A stretch of 18,648 nucleotides of DNA from an uncultured Eubacteriales bacterium (GTDB lineage Bacteria > Bacillota > Clostridia > Oscillospirales > Oscillospiraceae). The notes under the pieces were generated by a model. It was not told the origin of the DNA. It did no database searches and was given only the letters and a program-made list of their open reading frames with translations. This document shows positions 6,185-13,705 of the stretch, in pieces. The stretch covers positions 1 through 18,648 of the forward strand of contig UQXI01000043.1 of NCBI GenBank assembly GCA_900544975.1, read 5' to 3'. A program made the translations under genes and the position numbers. The stretch's first letter is position 1, and each line of letters opens with the position of its first letter.

Positions 6185-6688
6185 TTACCGCTCAGCGGCC
6201 TTTGCCCGGTTGAGCAGGGAGGTGGCGGAGCGGGCATGGCACAGGGCGATGGCGATGGCGTCGGCGGCGTCATCGGGGCGGGGGAGCCGCTCCAGCCGCA
6301 GAATCCGGCGGGTCATGTCCATGACTTGGTGTTTGCTTGCCCCGCCATAACCGACCACGGCCTGCTTGACCTGCATGGGCTTGTACTCAAAAACGGGAAG
6401 ATCCATTTGAGATGCAGCCAGGAGGATGACGCCTCTGGCCTGAGCCACGCCAATGCCAGTGGTCACATTGTGGCCAAAAAACAGCTCCTCAATGGCCAGG
6501 GCTTCCGGCCGGGCGGACTTCAGGAGTTGGTCCATATCCAGGTACAGGGTTTCCAGCCGTTTGGGAAACTCCATACCGGGCGGTGTGGTGATGACGCCAC
6601 ACTGGAGCAGCCGGGTGAGGCCCCGCTGAGCTTCCAGCAGGGCAAAGCCAGTCGTGCCATAGCCAGGATCAATGCCTAAAATTTTCAT
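6185..6688 (-). CDS. ruvC: Crossover junction endodeoxyribonuclease RuvC
   Basis: Resolves Holliday junctions by paired metal-dependent cuts. The 167-residue protein has the four catalytic acids of the family: Asp7 in ILGIDPG, Glu67 in AIEELFFG, and Asp140 and Asp143 in PDDAADAIAIA. The start is ATG 6688. The open frame runs further upstream, but family N-termini begin MKILGIDPG. No good ribosome site precedes it; instead the stop codon of the preceding small gene (TGA, 6693-6691) ends 2 nt before this ATG, so translation is probably coupled to that gene. Confidence 0.97.
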   Translation of the reverse strand: MKILGIDPGYGTTGFALLEAQRGLTRLLQCGVITTPPGMEFPKRLETLYLDMDQLLKSARPEALAIEELFFGHNVTTGIGVAQARGVILLAASQMDLPVFEYKPMQVKQAVVGYGGASKHQVMDMTRRILRLERLPRPDDAADAIAIALCHARSATSLLNRAKAAER

Positions 6689-6690
6689 AA

Positions 6691-6861
6691 TCAGTATCGA
6701 TAGGCGATCCAGTAATAGTACAGAATCGTAGCCAGCACCATAACAAGTAGGAAAAACCAGGCGGCGGCAATTTGCCATTTGGGCCGGGGAACGTAGGGTT
6801 GGGTCTCCGGTGTCTGCTCCTCCTCAGAGGCTGCTGGTTGGGAGTGGTTTTGTTCGTCCAT
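6691..6861 (-). CDS. Small single-pass membrane protein upstream of ruvC
   Basis: A 56-residue protein. The first 30 residues are hydrophilic and rich in Gln, Glu and Pro; residues about 33-50 (IAAAWFFLLVMVLATILYYY) form one membrane helix. The preferred start is ATG 6861, preceded by GAGGTG; the frame extends to 6903 but through the terminator hairpin. Its stop lies 2 nt from the ruvC start, which otherwise lacks a ribosome site, so this gene probably sets ruvC translation. Function is unknown. It follows the terminator at 6880-6917 closely, and no promoter fits in the gap. Confidence 0.75.
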   Translation of the reverse strand: MDEQNHSQPAASEEEQTPETQPYVPRPKWQIAAAWFFLLVMVLATILYYYWIAYRY

Positions 6862-6879
6862 GTGGGCACCTCGCTTTTT

Positions 6880-6917
6880 GAAAGAAATCGGGGTCCGCTG
6901 CAAGCGTGGCGGACCCC
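6880..6917 (-). terminator. Rho-independent terminator of the lysozyme-like gene
   Basis: GGGGTCCGC (6890-6898) pairs with GCGGACCCC (6909-6917) around a 10-nt loop. The minus-strand tail reads GATTTCTTTC. It starts 10 nt past the stop of the gene at 6927 and just before the small membrane gene that leads into ruvCAB. Confidence 0.85.
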
Positions 6918-6926
6918 GGGGATGGC

Positions 6927-7856
6927 TTATTCACAGGGCTCTTCCTCTTCCGGCTGCGGCATGCGGAAGCGCTTGGCCGGCTCTCCTGCACAGAGGAACA
7001 GGCAAGCCAGGGGGGAGCTGGGCTGTGTGGCAGGAGACGCCGCAGGAGCGGGCAGAGAGGCAGGCATATGATGCGGTACGTAGCGGAATTGGGGAATCCG
7101 ATGAGAGGGGGCGGCTGAAGCCACCTGTGTGTTGGATTCTGCCGCCGGTGTGGTGGGACGCTCCACTGGGGAAGGCGTTTGTGTGGCAGAAGAGGGGGCG
7201 GAAATGGGCGCGGTAGGTTCTTCTATGTTGTCGTCCGTCTCCCAATAAAAGCTGGAGCTGGAATCAGACCAGTCTGACAGAGCGCCGCTGTATCCTCTGG
7301 AAGTAATGCCCATTGAGGTGCTGAAATCGCTGCTGCCGCCGTAACGGAGCCAGTATTTGAACTGGGCCGTACGGCCCCGGATGACGCCTTTTTCCTCCCG
7401 GTTGGCCGGGACTTCAAAGCTGACGCACCAGACATATCCAGCCTCGTAAGCGCCGTCGGAGGTATTGGCAACCCGTTTTAGGGCGGCGTATGTACTCTGG
7501 TACCGGGTTCGCAGCTCATAGGCCAGGTAATTTAGCTGACCGTCCAGGGACCAGTAATCATATCCATACAGCAGGCAGAAGCTTTGCAGCGCTTCAAACC
7601 GGCCATCATGCCACTGGCACAGGCCGTAGCTGGTGCCGCCGTCGCCGTAGGCGGTGAGGGAGAAGTTGGATTCCGCTTCGATGTTGGCCAGGACGCCGCA
7701 GGCAGCGGCAGAGTTGAGGCCAAGCTCTGCGGTCAGAAATTGGAAGACACTCCGCTCCACGCCCAGATCCGCTCCATGGACTCCGGTGCACAGGGGCAGG
7801 AGCAGGGCCAGAAGCAGAATGGGAAGGACAAAGAAACGGAAGCGGGATTTATGCAT
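6927..7856 (-). CDS. Secreted phage-tail-lysozyme-like peptidoglycan hydrolase
   Basis: A 309-residue exported protein. Residues 1-28 are a signal peptide (basic MHKSRFRF, a leucine-rich core, likely cut after VHG). Residues about 33-175 match the phage tail lysozyme fold: ACGVLANIEAESNF with Glu62 as probable catalytic acid, GDGGTSYGLCQW (71-82) and GRFEAL. The remainder is a Ser/Pro/Thr-rich low-complexity region ending in an acidic EEEEPCE. GTG 7868 is in frame, but ATG 7856 fits the GAGGTG site 9 nt upstream better. It begins 24 nt after the FadR-type regulator on the same strand, so the two form a transcript ended at 6880-6917. It may remodel the cell's own wall; no other phage genes are near. 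Confidence 0.8.
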   Translation of the reverse strand: MHKSRFRFFVLPILLLALLLPLCTGVHGADLGVERSVFQFLTAELGLNSAAACGVLANIEAESNFSLTAYGDGGTSYGLCQWHDGRFEALQSFCLLYGYDYWSLDGQLNYLAYELRTRYQSTYAALKRVANTSDGAYEAGYVWCVSFEVPANREEKGVIRGRTAQFKYWLRYGGSSDFSTSMGITSRGYSGALSDWSDSSSSFYWETDDNIEEPTAPISAPSSATQTPSPVERPTTPAAESNTQVASAAPSHRIPQFRYVPHHMPASLPAPAASPATQPSSPLACLFLCAGEPAKRFRMPQPEEEEPCE

Positions 7857-7880
7857 GAATATGTTCACCTCGGATCGGAT

Positions 7881-8576
7881 TCAAACACTGCCGAAACCGG
7901 CCTGGTCCAGCAGATTGATGGTATGTCGGATATGAGCAGCCATGGCATACTGAACGCCCTCCTCATCCCGCTGACGAAGGAAGCCCATCAGCAGTTCGTT
8001 GTCCTGGAGGGTCGGCTGAGCCAAAAGGGATTCCACATCCAGGGCGGCCCAGGCCTCGTGGAGGGCGTTGTGGATGATGGGCAGAAGCTGCTCCATAAAG
8101 GGGTTATGGGTGGCGGCCACAAAGGCCTGGTGGAAGGTCTCCTCCGGCTGGGAGAAGTTCTTGCCCTCCCGGATGGCCTGTGCGACGCATTCCGCCCGAC
8201 GGGCAATCTCCTGAAGCTCCTCGTCGGTACCCCGGAGGCAGGCCAGGCGGGCGGCCTGGGGCTCAAGCATCATCCGGATTTCAAAGAGGTCCCGCAGGCG
8301 GGTGCGAAGGCACTCCAGCCGCTGCAGCCCAATGTCTGGCGCGGGGGACCGGTCCAACACAAAGGTACCGCTGCCGCGACGAACCTCTACATAGCCCTGA
8401 GCAGCCAGGGAACGGACCGCCTCCCGCAGGGTGGTGCGGCTGACGCCGAAGAGCTGGCAGAGCCGGGGTTCATTGGGCAGCTTGGCTCCCGGCGGGTAGG
8501 CCGGGTTGCTGTCAATCATATGAAGCAAACGGTCTGCGGTCTGGTCGGTCAGCCGCTGGGGAATCTGGGGACCCAT
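7881..8576 (-). CDS. FadR/GntR-family transcriptional regulator with FCD ligand domain
   Basis: A 231-residue DNA-binding repressor or activator. Residues about 10-75 are a GntR winged helix: PPGAKLPNEPRLCQLFGVSRTTLREAVRSL, then the wing GYVEVRRGSGTFV. Residues about 90-225 are the all-helical FCD domain (LFEIRMMLEPQAARLA, FHQAFVAATHNPF), which usually binds a small organic acid through a metal. ATG 8576 has GGAG 10 nt upstream. It is divergent from the buk-ptb-ior operon, and the shared region carries a site fitting the FadR-subfamily operator pattern, so regulating that operon is likely. The effector is unknown; a 2-oxo acid or aryl acid would fit. The lysozyme-like gene follows 24 nt later. 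Confidence 0.92.
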   Translation of the reverse strand: MGPQIPQRLTDQTADRLLHMIDSNPAYPPGAKLPNEPRLCQLFGVSRTTLREAVRSLAAQGYVEVRRGSGTFVLDRSPAPDIGLQRLECLRTRLRDLFEIRMMLEPQAARLACLRGTDEELQEIARRAECVAQAIREGKNFSQPEETFHQAFVAATHNPFMEQLLPIIHNALHEAWAALDVESLLAQPTLQDNELLMGFLRQRDEEGVQYAMAAHIRHTINLLDQAGFGSV

Positions 8577-8605
8577 GGCACGGCCGCTCCTTTCTCATTT
8601 TTGTT

Positions 8606-8634
8606 ATTATGCCATAGATTGAACCAGAATGCAA
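8606..8634 (-). promoter_or_regulatory. Promoter of the FadR-type regulator
   Basis: On the minus strand TTGCAT (8634-8629), 17-nt spacer, CATAAT (8611-8606). Transcription would start near 8600, some 24 nt before the ATG. Confidence 0.6.
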
Positions 8635-8948
8635 GCAAAAGAAAAGGAAATCCAGAATCTCCCTGGGTATTTTTATCCCATGTGAGACCAGAACCCCCGA
8701 TTTTTGCCAGGATCTCTGTCTATCAATGGGAGCTTTTGGAGAAACCCTCATCGGCCTGCCGCTGGCCATACACAAAGGCGTACACCGCAGAATCACCATT
8801 CTACATGAAATGTAAAGCAAGCCAAATGCGCATTCCGGCTGCACTGCAATGTAATATTGTGCCATGTCTCCGATGAAATTGTAGATGCCAAAAGGAGACG
8901 AGGTGCACAAAAATTTGACTTTGTGGGTGGAGAATTTTTGCAGGATGG

Positions 8949-8977
8949 TTGACATGGGTTTTGCAGCATGATAAGAT
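8949..8977 (+). promoter_or_regulatory. Promoter of the buk-ptb-ior operon
   Basis: TTGACA (8949-8954), 17-nt spacer, TAAGAT (8972-8977) with TG at 8969-8970 making an extended -10. Transcription would start near 8984, leaving a leader of about 95 nt. Confidence 0.7.
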
Positions 8978-9008
8978 GAGCACGACAAACATCATACTTC
9001 CCGCACTT

Positions 9009-9019
9009 TGGTCATACAA
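9009..9019. promoter_or_regulatory. Candidate operator of the FadR-type regulator
   Basis: TGGTCATACAA fits the FadR-subfamily pattern TnGTnnnACnA on both strands and sits in the wider arms TTTG...CAAA. It lies about 25-35 nt after the expected buk transcription start, where a bound protein would block elongation. I saw only this one match in the intergenic region. Confidence 0.55.
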
Positions 9020-9078
9020 ATCAGAGGCACGTAAATGTCCGCGAGAAACGGGAAAAATCAGACGTAGGGAGGATTTTT

Positions 9079-10137
9079 ATGAAGGTTTTGGTGCTCAACC
9101 CCGGAGCCACCTCCACAAAGATCTCAATCTTTGAGGAAGAGCGTGAAGTTTTTAAGACAAATCTGGTCCATGAAGCGGCGGATCTGGCTCCGTTTGCCCA
9201 TGTGATTGATCAGGGCCCCTTCCGGAAGCGGCTCATTCTGGAGGCGGTGGAGCAGGCCGGTTACCAGATGACGGATTTTGACGCAGTTTGTGGCCGGGGA
9301 GGCCTGCTGCGGCACATCCCCTCTGGGACCTATGCAGTGTCTGACCAGGCCATTGCCGATGTGCTGGATCCCCCCTATGGAGAGCACGCCTCCAACTTGG
9401 GTGTGCTCCTGGCCCGGGAGCTGGGGGACATGGCGGGTATTCCCTCGTTCTTTGTGGATCCGGTTTGTGTGGATGAGATGACCCCGGTGGCCCATGTGAC
9501 CGGCTTCAAGGGCATGCAGCGGGAGAGCTTCTTCCATGCCCTCAACCAGAAATCCATCGCCCGGAAAGCGGCGAAGCTTTTGGGGAAGACCTATGAGGAG
9601 GCGCGGCTCATTGTGATTCACATGGGTGGCGGCGTTTCCGTGGCGGCCCATGAGAATGGACTGGCTGTAGATGACTTCAATGTCAAAGACGAAGGCGCTT
9701 TTGGAATGGACCGGGCAGGAAGCTTGCCGGTCAACGCCATGATCAACCTGTGCTTCTCTGGCCTCACCAAGCAAGAGGTGAAGAAGCGCCTGGGGTCCGA
9801 AGCCGGAGCTTACTCCTACGTGGGGACCAAGGACTTCCGGGAGGTGGAACGCCGGGCGTTTGAGGAGCAGGATCCGGAATGCCGCATGGTGTTCGACGCC
9901 ATGGCGTATCAGCTGGCGAAGGACATCGGCGCCATGGCCGCCGTGTTGAAATTCCGGGTAGACGCCATTGTCTACACCGGCGGTATGGCGTATTCCGACC
10001 GGTTCACCCAGGCCATTACGGACTACGTGGGGAACCTGGCTCCGGTGATTCGCCTGCCTGGTGAAGAAGAGATGCGGTCCCTGGCAGAGGGAGCCCTGCG
10101 GGTGCTCCACGGGGAGCCGGCAAAGGTCTATCCGTAG
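9079..10137 (+). CDS. buk: Butyrate kinase (acetokinase family)
   Basis: Converts an acyl phosphate and ADP to the free acid and ATP, the energy-yielding last step of acid fermentation. The 352-residue protein has the ASKHA-kinase phosphate-binding start LNPGATSTK (6-14), CGRGGLLRHIPSGTY (90-104), GGGVSVAAHENG, the DRAGSLP motif and the second phosphate motif YTGGMAYS. Length and motifs fit butyrate kinase rather than acetate kinase (about 400 residues). AGGGAGG stands 6 nt before the ATG. It is the first gene of the operon, and the ptb gene follows 47 nt later. Because the next genes encode IorAB, its real substrate may be an arylacetyl or branched-chain acyl phosphate; butyrate kinases are known to accept several acyl groups. 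Confidence 0.96.
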   Translation: MKVLVLNPGATSTKISIFEEEREVFKTNLVHEAADLAPFAHVIDQGPFRKRLILEAVEQAGYQMTDFDAVCGRGGLLRHIPSGTYAVSDQAIADVLDPPYGEHASNLGVLLARELGDMAGIPSFFVDPVCVDEMTPVAHVTGFKGMQRESFFHALNQKSIARKAAKLLGKTYEEARLIVIHMGGGVSVAAHENGLAVDDFNVKDEGAFGMDRAGSLPVNAMINLCFSGLTKQEVKKRLGSEAGAYSYVGTKDFREVERRAFEEQDPECRMVFDAMAYQLAKDIGAMAAVLKFRVDAIVYTGGMAYSDRFTQAITDYVGNLAPVIRLPGEEEMRSLAEGALRVLHGEPAKVYP

Positions 10138-10184
10138 TTGTATTTTAAAGATCAATCCACGGATTGGTCAGAAGGGGGATACAT

Positions 10185-11090
10185 ATGCTCAATACCATTT
10201 CCGCAATTTTGCAGGCGGCTGCGGCCAGCCCGGAGAAGCGGACCATTGCCGTTGCGGCGGCCCATGACCGGGATGTGCTGGAGGCAGTGGCGGAAGCCCG
10301 CCGGGCAGGGATTGCCCAAGCTGTGCTGACAGGTCACGGAGAGAAAATCCGAGAGATTCTTCGGGATTTGGGAGAGGATCCAGCAGATTACGCCTTGGTG
10401 GAGGCGGACTCCGATGCACAATGCGCCGCTCTGGCAGTCGCAGAAGTGCGGGAGGGCCGCGCCAATTTCCTGATGAAGGGCCTTTTGGGTACCGGAGATC
10501 TGATGCGGGCGGTGATTGACCGGGATACCGGCCTGCGCACCGGCCGGCTCATCAGCCATGTGATGCTCTATGAAGCGCCGGGACACAAGATGCTGGCCCT
10601 CACCGACGGCGGAATGAACACCTTCCCGGATTTGCCCAAAAAGGTGGAGATCTTGGAAAATGCCGCCCGGGTGCTCCGCGCCTTGGGCTATGAGACCATG
10701 AACGCCGCTTGCGTCTGTGGGGCAGAGGTGGTGAACCCGAAGGTTCCGTCTATGCTGGACGCCAAGGCTCTGACGGAGATGACCGACCGGTGGGCGCCCT
10801 ATGGGATGCAGGTTTGCGGGCCTGTGGGCCTGGACCTGGCTGTGAGTGAGGCCGCCTGCCATCATAAGCACTTTTCCGCTCCTGGCGCGGGGCAAGCGGA
10901 CATCCTCTTGGTCCCCACCTATGAGGTGGGCAATGGCATCGGCAAGGCCATGAGCCTGTTTGGCGGGGCTAAGAACGCCGGTATCATCCTGGGGGCCAAG
11001 GTCCCCATCGTCCTGGTCTCCCGGGCCGACAGCGCCGAGAGCAAGCTGGCTTCCATCGCCCTGGGCGCAGTGACTGCCGGGAAGGTATGA
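10185..11090 (+). CDS. ptb: Phosphate butyryltransferase
   Basis: Exchanges the CoA of an acyl-CoA for phosphate, feeding the kinase encoded just upstream. The 301-residue protein belongs to the PTA/PTB family: N-terminal TIAVAAAHDRDVLEAV, MKGLLGTGDLMRAV (about 97-110), the LTDGGMNTFPDL region (about 137-150), and near the end DILLVPTYEVGNGIGKAMSLFGG. Length is that of Ptb rather than Pta. An in-frame start lies at 10164, but ATG 10185 has AAGGGGG 6 nt upstream. It is co-transcribed with buk, and iorA follows after 74 nt of AT-rich sequence containing inverted repeats. Confidence 0.96.
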   Translation: MLNTISAILQAAAASPEKRTIAVAAAHDRDVLEAVAEARRAGIAQAVLTGHGEKIREILRDLGEDPADYALVEADSDAQCAALAVAEVREGRANFLMKGLLGTGDLMRAVIDRDTGLRTGRLISHVMLYEAPGHKMLALTDGGMNTFPDLPKKVEILENAARVLRALGYETMNAACVCGAEVVNPKVPSMLDAKALTEMTDRWAPYGMQVCGPVGLDLAVSEAACHHKHFSAPGAGQADILLVPTYEVGNGIGKAMSLFGGAKNAGIILGAKVPIVLVSRADSAESKLASIALGAVTAGKV

Positions 11091-11094
11091 GGAC

Positions 11095-11149
11095 CCGGCA
11101 ACGCCGGCGCTTTTTGAAAACATCCATATAAAAGTTTTTATATTTTTGA
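11095..11149 (+). promoter_or_regulatory. Attenuator-like hairpin and AT-rich inverted repeat between ptb and iorA
   Basis: CCGGC (11095-11099) and GCCGG (11103-11107) form a short stem followed by CGCTTTTTG, a weak terminator shape. Next, ATATAAAA (11126-11133) and TTTTATAT (11136-11143) form a perfect inverted repeat, again followed by TTTTTG. TTGAAA (11114-11119) and TATATT (11139-11144) could be a poor promoter at 19-nt spacing. The block may tune iorAB separately from buk-ptb; this is inference. Confidence 0.4.
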
Positions 11150-11164
11150 AAGGTGGGATTCTCC

Positions 11165-12913
11165 ATGAAACACTTGCTTTCCGGCAACGAGGCCGCAGCA
11201 AGAGGCGCCTATGAAGCAGGCGTCAAGGTGTGTTCGGCTTATCCCGGCACGCCCAGTACGGAAATCTTTGAAAACCTGCCCCAGTACAAGGACAGCTTGT
11301 ATTGTGAGTGGGCCCCCAATGAGAAGGTAGCCACAGAGGTTGCCATTGGCGCGGCTCTGGGCGGCGTGCGCAGCCTGACGGCCATGAAGCACGTGGGTGT
11401 GAACGTGGCGGCAGACCCCATTTTTACTGCCGCTTACAACGGCGTGGACCGGGGATTCGTCATTGTCTCTGCCGACGATCCCTCCATGCATTCCTCTCAG
11501 AACGAGCAGGACAACCGGCATTATGCCCGGGCTGCCCGTCTGCCTATGGTGGAGCCTTCGGACTCTCAGGAGTGTGTCGACTTCATGAAGGCCGCGTTTG
11601 AACTCTCTGAGCAGTGGCACATTCCCGTTCTGTACCGGGTTACCACCCGGGTGTGCCATTCCAAGAGTCTGGTGGAGTTCTCCGACCGGAAGGAAGTGCC
11701 CTATGAGCCCTTCACCCGGAACATTGCCACCCGGGTCAGCACCCCTGCCAATGCCTACCGGAACCATGCCACGGTGGAGAAGAAGATGGAGGAGCTGGTT
11801 GAGTTCGGCCGCACCTGCGCCCTCAACAAGATGGAACTCCACGGCTCTAAGATCGGTGTGGTCACTGCCGGTATTACATATCAGTATGCCAAAGAGGCCT
11901 TCCCTGAGGATACCTCTTTCCTGAAGCTGGGCCTCACCAACCCCCTGCCCATGGAACTGATCCGGGAGTTTGCTTCCAAGGTAGAGAAGCTCTATGTGAT
12001 GGAAGAGCTGGATCCCTTCATGGAAGAGCAGATCCGGGCCGCTGGCATCCCCTGTGAGGGCAAGGCGCTCACAGGTCTGCTCTATGAGCTGAATCCCCAG
12101 CTGCTGGCCCAGCGGGTGTTTGGCAAGGAGCCTGAGACCAAGGCGGTTTCTGTGGAAGCGGTGCCTCGTCCCCCCGTTCTGTGCCCCGGCTGCCCCCACA
12201 GAGGCTTCTTCTACACCATGTCCAAGAATAAGAATTTCGTGGTGGGCGGCGACATCGGCTGCTACACCCTGGGCTGTGCGGCTCCTCTGAATGCGCTGGA
12301 CTCTGTGGTATGCATGGGCGGCGGATTTACTGTCGCCATGGGCATGAGCAAGGCCTTTGAGGTCTCCGGCGAGAAGAATAAGAAGGTCTTCGGTGTGGTG
12401 GGCGACTCCACCTTCTTCCACTCCGGCATCACCGGCGCGGCAGAGATCATCTACAACAAGGGCAACATGATCCCCGTGGTTCTGGACAACTCCATCACCG
12501 GTATGACCGGACATCAGGATAACCCCGGCACCGGCTACACCCTCCAGGGCGACATTGCCGAGGCCATCAAGATTGAAGATGTTCTGAAGTCCCTGGGCTT
12601 CCAGAATGTGATCATCGTGGATCCCCAGGATCTGAAGGCGATGCAAAAGGCTGTGGACGATGCCTTGGCTTCTACGGTTCCAGCAGCCATCATCACCCGG
12701 CGGCCGTGCCTGCTCATTAAGCGGATTAAGCATGACATCGGTCAGTGCGTGGTGGATACCGATAAGTGCATCGGCTGTAAAAAGTGCCTGAAGGTAGGCT
12801 GCCCGGCAGTCTGTGTGAAGGACGGCAAGAGCGCCATCGATCCCACCTTGTGCGTGGGTTGCACCGTCTGCGCCCAGGTTTGCCCGGTGGACGCGATTTC
12901 GAGAAAGGAGTGA
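11165..12913 (+). CDS. iorA: Indolepyruvate:ferredoxin oxidoreductase, alpha subunit
   Basis: With IorB, converts aryl pyruvates and CoA to arylacetyl-CoA, CO2 and reduced ferredoxin. The 582-residue protein starts MKHLLSGNEAAARGAYEAG, the pyrimidine-binding domain of 2-oxoacid oxidoreductases. It contains CPGCPHRGFFY and GGDIGCYTLG, then the thiamine-diphosphate motif beginning GDSTFFHSG and closing about 25 residues later at LDNSITGMTGHQ. The C-terminus is a two-cluster ferredoxin domain: C535/C538/C541/C546 and C563/C566/C569/C573, enough for two [4Fe-4S] clusters. ATG 11165 has AAAGGTGGG upstream. Codon use is strongly biased to C/G-ending codons, suggesting high expression. iorB begins 4 nt after the stop. 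Aryl preference follows from the family and is not shown for this enzyme. Confidence 0.96.
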   Translation: MKHLLSGNEAAARGAYEAGVKVCSAYPGTPSTEIFENLPQYKDSLYCEWAPNEKVATEVAIGAALGGVRSLTAMKHVGVNVAADPIFTAAYNGVDRGFVIVSADDPSMHSSQNEQDNRHYARAARLPMVEPSDSQECVDFMKAAFELSEQWHIPVLYRVTTRVCHSKSLVEFSDRKEVPYEPFTRNIATRVSTPANAYRNHATVEKKMEELVEFGRTCALNKMELHGSKIGVVTAGITYQYAKEAFPEDTSFLKLGLTNPLPMELIREFASKVEKLYVMEELDPFMEEQIRAAGIPCEGKALTGLLYELNPQLLAQRVFGKEPETKAVSVEAVPRPPVLCPGCPHRGFFYTMSKNKNFVVGGDIGCYTLGCAAPLNALDSVVCMGGGFTVAMGMSKAFEVSGEKNKKVFGVVGDSTFFHSGITGAAEIIYNKGNMIPVVLDNSITGMTGHQDNPGTGYTLQGDIAEAIKIEDVLKSLGFQNVIIVDPQDLKAMQKAVDDALASTVPAAIITRRPCLLIKRIKHDIGQCVVDTDKCIGCKKCLKVGCPAVCVKDGKSAIDPTLCVGCTVCAQVCPVDAISRKE

Positions 12914-12917
12914 GACC

Positions 12918-13502
12918 ATGAGCGAAGTGAAAAGCATTCTTCTGGTGGGCGTCGGCGGTCAGGGCGCCATCCTGACAGCCAAGGTCCTGGTCAACGGCCT
13001 GATGCGGGCCGGTTATGATGTAAAAATGTCTGAGGTTCACGGCATGAGCCAGCGTGGCGGCTCCGTCTCCACCCAGGTCCGCTGGGGCGAGAAGGTGTAT
13101 TCTCCCCTCATCGGTGACGGTGCGGCAGACTATATGGTGGCCTTTGAAAAGATGGAGGCTGTGCGTTACGCCAACTTCCTGAAGCCCCAGGGTGTGGCGG
13201 TCATCAACGACTATGAGATTGCTTCGGCAACCATTGCCGCCGGCCAGTTTGAGTATCCTGCCGGCTGCCTGGAAGCAATGCAGAATGCCTTCCAGGTCTT
13301 CTCCCTGAAGGCTGGCGAAATTGCCATGTCGTTGGGCAGCTCCAAATGTATGAATATCGTCCTCTTCGGCGCGTTGACCCATGTGCTGAAGCTGGAGGAG
13401 ATTGATTGGGAAGATGTGATTCGGGATACCGTCCCGCCCAAATTCCTGGATCTGAACCTGCGCGCCTACCGCGCTGGTCTGGAAGCGGCCCAGAATCAGT
13501 AA
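12918..13502 (+). CDS. iorB: Indolepyruvate:ferredoxin oxidoreductase, beta subunit
   Basis: The gamma-domain partner of IorA in arylpyruvate oxidation. The 194-residue protein has the typical start LLVGVGGQGAILTAKVL (8-24) and SEVHGMSQRGGSVSTQVRWG (about 38-57), both hallmarks of 2-oxoacid:acceptor oxidoreductase gamma subunits; length fits IorB. Its ribosome site AAAGGAG overlaps the end of iorA and the start is 4 nt past the iorA stop, so the subunits are translated together. A 203-nt gap with a repeat hairpin separates it from the aminotransferase gene. Confidence 0.95.
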   Translation: MSEVKSILLVGVGGQGAILTAKVLVNGLMRAGYDVKMSEVHGMSQRGGSVSTQVRWGEKVYSPLIGDGAADYMVAFEKMEAVRYANFLKPQGVAVINDYEIASATIAAGQFEYPAGCLEAMQNAFQVFSLKAGEIAMSLGSSKCMNIVLFGALTHVLKLEEIDWEDVIRDTVPPKFLDLNLRAYRAGLEAAQNQ

Positions 13503-13590
13503 CAGCTGACAAAGGCGAAGGAGGGGCAGACGCCCATGGGATTGGGGATGCTGCTCCATATGGAAAATCTGGAAGAACCCAGGAAACCCC

Positions 13591-13617
13591 GTAGGGGCGC
13601 ACGCTGTGCGCCCCTAC
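13591..13617. repeat. REP-like palindrome GTAGGGGCGCAC
   Basis: GTAGGGGCGCAC (13591-13602) and its exact reverse complement (13606-13617) enclose a 3-nt loop. There is no U tract after it. Palindromes starting GTAGGGGCG are scattered through many Oscillospiraceae-type genomes (from memory). Lying between iorB and the aminotransferase, it may protect mRNA ends or dampen read-through. Confidence 0.75.
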
Positions 13618-13705
13618 ATCTGGAGGCGCGGAAAGCTCAGGTGATCAGAGCCCAGATGTTTCTGCGTTCAGGTTTTCTTCCTTTTGAAAATCAGGAGGTA
13701 TTTAC

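Larger units (their letters stand above)
8577..9078. other. Divergent control region between the regulator and buk (about 500 bp)
   Basis: No convincing gene. It holds the regulator's promoter (8606-8634), the buk promoter (8949-8977) and a FadR-type operator (9009-9019). Also seen are a perfect 10-bp palindrome AATGCGCATT (8825-8834), an inverted repeat GTCTCC/GGAGAC (8866-8871 and 8894-8899), and CACAAA/TTTGTG (8906-8911 and 8920-8925) just upstream of the buk -35. The middle part (about 8640-8820) shows nothing recognisable. Confidence 0.7.

Noticed and set aside
6927..7856. Lysozyme-like gene as sign of a prophage
   Set aside because: No capsid, tail, integrase or holin genes are near, and the protein has a signal peptide and a cellular regulator next to it.
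7584..8876. 430-codon open frame on the plus strand
   Set aside because: It lies opposite the lysozyme-like gene and the FadR-type regulator, has no ribosome site and no domain.
9124..11201. Long minus-strand frames opposite buk and ptb
   Set aside because: They result from GC-rich codon use on the true coding strand and carry no motifs or ribosome sites.
11138..12937. Long open frame on the minus strand (599 codons) opposite iorA
   Set aside because: It is the antisense shadow of a clearly real gene with ferredoxin and thiamine motifs. Its translation is His/Gly/Leu-rich with no recognisable domain.
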